Assembly: GCA_036785705.1 (NCBI GenBank)
Contig: JAWUZG010000351.1
Location: forward strand, 186,001-250,000
Direction: 5' to 3'
DNA: 64,000 bases
DNA from: Acanthornis magna
Lineage: Eukaryota > Chordata > Aves > Passeriformes > Acanthizidae
Shown: piece by piece, positions 61,535 to 64,000 of the stretch
How the letters are laid out: the number at the start of each line of letters is the position of its first letter
Numbering within the stretch: position 1 is the stretch's first letter
Notes under the pieces: model-generated
Told to the model about the DNA's origin: nothing
Databases searched by the model: none
Seen by the model: the letters and a program-made list of their open reading frames with translations, nothing else
Position numbers and translations under genes: made by a program

Positions 61535-61875
61535 CTATTTAAAATTACTCTAGGATATCAAACTTGGGCATGTGAAGACTGCAAAACAAATAAAACTGAA
61601 TGCAGTATTTAATCTAGTATCTTACATAACTGATCTTTGAATTAGAAGTGAACCTTTTGAAAACTATATATACTCCTACATTTTAGAATACAATAAATCG
61701 TCTTCTAGCTGTCCCTACATGCATTTGGTTGTTACTAGTTTAGAAAAGAGCTTTCAAAATCCAAAGGAAAAAAAACAAATTAAAAAAAACCCTCCCCAAA
61801 TCCAAACTACAAGGCAAAAAAAAAAATCTATTCCTTCAAGTCATAATAAAATATTGAAACATAATGTTATCTTAC

Positions 61876-62005
61876 CTTCCAATTTCCTCCTAACAATCCT
61901 GGATTCAGACTGAAGAGCTGGACAAGCTCATCGGCACCAACTGCTACACTGCTTTCAGTCACGTTAGCAAGACTGTATTCAGCAATCAAGGCAAATCGAC
62001 AAGGT
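61876..62005 (-). CDS. Internal exon of unidentified minus-strand gene
   Basis: 130 bases: one base completing a codon and then 43 codons, starting PCRFALIAEYSLANVTESS and ending LLGGNWK. The acceptor has a fair pyrimidine tract (TGTTCTTTCCAAAG) and the donor is strong (GGAAG|GTAAGA). The translation has a mixed, soluble-domain composition with no signal peptide or membrane segment. It ends in phase 0, which matches exon 61440-61534. It is one of the best exons in the window by combined splice, frame and codon evidence. I do not recognise a domain family, so no function is assigned. Confidence 0.8.
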
Positions 62006-62616
62006 CTTTGGAAAGAACACGCAGAATGCAGGAAAAAGGCTATGTCTCCTTATTCATGTAAAAGTTCAGCCTAATTTCATTTTTAACTGACTGGCTTAAG
62101 TCTGAGCAACAGCACAGGATGAGAATGGTTTTGAAAGCGTTTGGCATGCAGAGCCATAAACTATACATTCAAACAACTACAGTGCACTAGCAGGATCTCA
62201 ACCCCTAACAAGAAAAGAAGCAAAACCACTATATGATCTTCTAAAACACTCTTAAAAAAAAAGAACTTATGTGCTTGCCCAATTTTTCAAAATACCACAG
62301 AATTACTTTCCAATTCATTTTTGATACTTTATTGGTACTAGATAGAATCACTGAACATTTATCAGTGTCAAGCAAGCTACTAAGGTAAATTTTTCTTCCA
62401 CAGAAGCAAAATTCAAAGGAAAGGACCAAATCGCACATATAATAAATTGTTTTTCTTAGAGGAAGCCTTCCTTTTTCAGATTTTTTTTTCTGCCTACAAT
62501 TTTGCCTACAATTAAAGCCATTTAGCTCCAAAACACTCCTAAATAAAAGTTCATGGACAATCTTATGAACCAATGATGCATTAAAAAGAAAGAGCAGAAA
62601 GCAGAGTTTGCATTAC

Positions 62617-62660
62617 CTATTCAGAATGAAGAAAGAAGTCTTTCTCAAACCCTTTTCCAA
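62617..62660 (-). CDS. Internal exon of unidentified minus-strand gene
   Basis: 44 bases: fourteen codons plus two bases, reading LEKGLRKTSFFILN and then a split Arg codon. The donor is AATAG|GTAATG. The acceptor is placed at CCTAAG|TTGG; an alternative 8 bases upstream (GATAAG, start 62668) keeps the same frame and adds residues. The polypyrimidine tract is poor, perhaps because CR1 sequence lies immediately upstream in transcript sense (about 62715-62845). The last two bases plus the first base of the next exon give AGA, so the frame runs without a break into PCRFALIAEY of exon 61876-62005. The frame and joined peptide are convincing; the exact 5' edge is not. Confidence 0.6.
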
Positions 62661-62714
62661 CTTAGGCTCTTATCATATCCAAAACAGTTCCTAGATTTCC
62701 CAGCAGTATCACTG

Positions 62715-62845
62715 TAGTATCACCAGGGATGGAGCATCCACGACCTCCCCACACAACCTGCTCTAGTGTCTCACCACCCTCACAGTAAAAAGCTTCTTCC
62801 TAATCAACCTCAACCCTTTCCATCTTTAAGTCAATCAGGCTCATA
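62715..62845 (-). mobile_element. CR1 LINE fragment, 3' region
   Basis: Shows the reversed CR1 3' pattern: AGGGATGGAGCATCCACGAC, then CTCACCACCCTCACAGTAAA, then CTTCTTCCTAAT. It is diverged and truncated on both sides. It lies next to exon 62617-62660 and may have contributed to that exon's weak acceptor region. Confidence 0.75.
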
Positions 62846-62961
62846 TTAATACAGGAACATTCCTAAACTCCCTGCACTACTGCCTTACGGTCTTAACACG
62901 GATATATTGAAATTGGTGAAACCACTCCTTTCATCTATATTCACAATCTCTAAAAACTTAC

Positions 62962-62989
62962 AGTTCTGTGAAATAAATACACCAACTGC
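62962..62989 (-). CDS. Candidate internal exon (most 5' seen) of unidentified minus-strand gene
   Basis: A 28-base exon: one base completing a codon, then nine codons reading QLVYLFHRT. The donor that follows is strong (ACT|GTAAGT). The acceptor is weak: it ends in GCTTGCAG but has an A-rich rather than pyrimidine-rich tract. It ends in phase 0, which fits the next exon (62617-62660) starting in phase 0, and the joined peptide (FHRT then LEKGL) reads smoothly. Being short, it could be chance, so it is the least secure exon at the 5' side. Any earlier exons are outside the window or too short to see. Confidence 0.4.
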
Positions 62990-63735
62990 CTGCAAGCTTT
63001 TATTTTTTTAATAATTTACTACATATGAATCATCATCTTGGTAAAACAACTACATTTCCCACATAATTTGACTGCAAGACTTTTTCAGCTGACTTTATAC
63101 AAAAGCCTTCTTTTGATTTATTTATTTTTCAAGCAAATAGTTTGCTTCTGCTTGAGGAACCAGGTGTTTTGTAGGTGAACAATTCCCTCTTTTCAGAGCT
63201 CTGTGACTAGGGGCTTTGTGTAAGAAGCATGTAGCTGATACTGCACATAATGTACACATAGACTCCAGATGTGTGCAGAACGCCTTAACAGCAACCAAAC
63301 ACCTCAAATAGACACTTTCCATTTCAGTATCTTCTCAGAATATAATGAAAAAAACCTATTGTACACACTTAAGCTAAGAAACAATAGATGTGCTGTGGAC
63401 TGGTGTTTTTATATGCATGTACTGAAGACTGCACACATAGTTGAACACCAAGTTCCATAAACTCACACGCACACCTATCAGACACAAAATAAATTTTAAC
63501 AACATAGATTACCTGACTGTAGCCACATAAATATTGATGGCATTTTCCAAGCTAAGTTTCTCACAATAAATTCTCCTAGATTTACATGTTTCTTTCATGC
63601 TCATTTGTGTCTATGCCTTAAACCCAGCTTTCCAAGTCAGGACCTCTCAGCCTGAATATCACATGCCAGTACCTACATTAACCTATGAATTAATGCCATA
63701 GCTTGTTGGATTATGCTATTTGCTGCCTTTTCAGG

Positions 63736-64000
63736 TGTGGCAACCTGGTTCAGGAACGGCACGGCGGCCAACCCCCAGCCGCTCGGGCCATCAGCTCACA
63801 GACACCAATGTGGTGGACGGCAAATGGCATTTATTGGTGATTAGCACCTCATTATATAACTTTGGTTACAACGTCACACCGGTCTGCTTACATCATAAAC
63901 TAAACGCTATTGGCTACCTGGGGAGGGGTCCTATCTTTCCGTACAGCATGACATCTTCCGACTGCCACACCCTACCTACCCACAGCTATTTCTTGCTAAA
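63736..64000 (-). mobile_element. Retroviral LTR of alpharetrovirus-like type, cut by window end
   Basis: Read on the minus strand the order is: a CCAAT-type motif (AGCCAATAGCG), a TATA box (TTATATAAT, near 63852-63859), an AATAAA signal (63830-63835), then U5 ending in a terminal CA at 63736. The stretch after AATAAA (CCATTTGCC, then CCACCACATTGGTGT, then TGATGGCC) resembles the R/U5 region of avian leukosis-type LTRs. On the minus strand the bases after the terminal CA (CCTGAAAAGG) do not look like a primer-binding site. This is therefore a 3' LTR or a solo LTR, and any internal region would lie to the right, outside the window. CpG content is high compared with the surroundings, suggesting a fairly recent insertion. 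Confidence 0.75.

Noticed and set aside
1..64000. tRNA, rRNA, CRISPR arrays, bacterial operons
   Set aside because: None seen on either strand; the sequence is vertebrate nuclear DNA.

Overview
The window looks like nuclear DNA of a bird, probably a songbird or close relative. It is AT-rich and gene-poor. It carries CR1 retroposon fragments with the avian 3' end, an avian-type long LTR fragment, and at the right edge an LTR resembling those of alpharetroviruses. There are no bacterial-style operons, RNA operons or CRISPR arrays. Nearly all ORFs of 60-190 codons are chance ORFs in non-coding DNA.

Right end (about 56.5-63 kb, minus strand): I assembled the 3' half of a multi-exon protein-coding gene by hand. 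Ten exons in a row (62962-62989, 62617-62660, 61876-62005, 61440-61534, 60957-61125, 59062-59111, 58429-58574, 58135-58168, 57334-57574 and 56704-56823) have plausible splice signals, mostly good, and their reading phases join without a break. They give about 350 C-terminal residues ending in a stop, with a poly(A) signal about 145 bases further on. I do not recognise the protein. Its 5' exons lie beyond the window. The intron between the last two upstream exons carries an antisense ERV LTR fragment, and a CR1 fragment sits beside the second exon.

Remaining 56 kb: mostly unique AT-rich sequence without a gene I can prove, so intergenic DNA or long introns. It holds CR1 fragments at 7.87-8.46, 23.55-24.21 and 54.92-55.23 kb, and scraps near 21.2, 24.5 and 41.1 kb. 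There are microsatellites at 21.45, 49.07 and 56.3 kb. One stretch at 22.6-23.5 kb has the look of a conserved non-coding element cluster. A few isolated exon-like segments (5.35, 9.43, 32.70 and 46.87 kb) are listed with low confidence. At the right edge (63736 onward) a minus-strand retroviral LTR starts and runs off the window.

Limits: there was no homology search, no RNA data and no species comparison. Exons were called from splice motifs, phase continuity and codon texture only.
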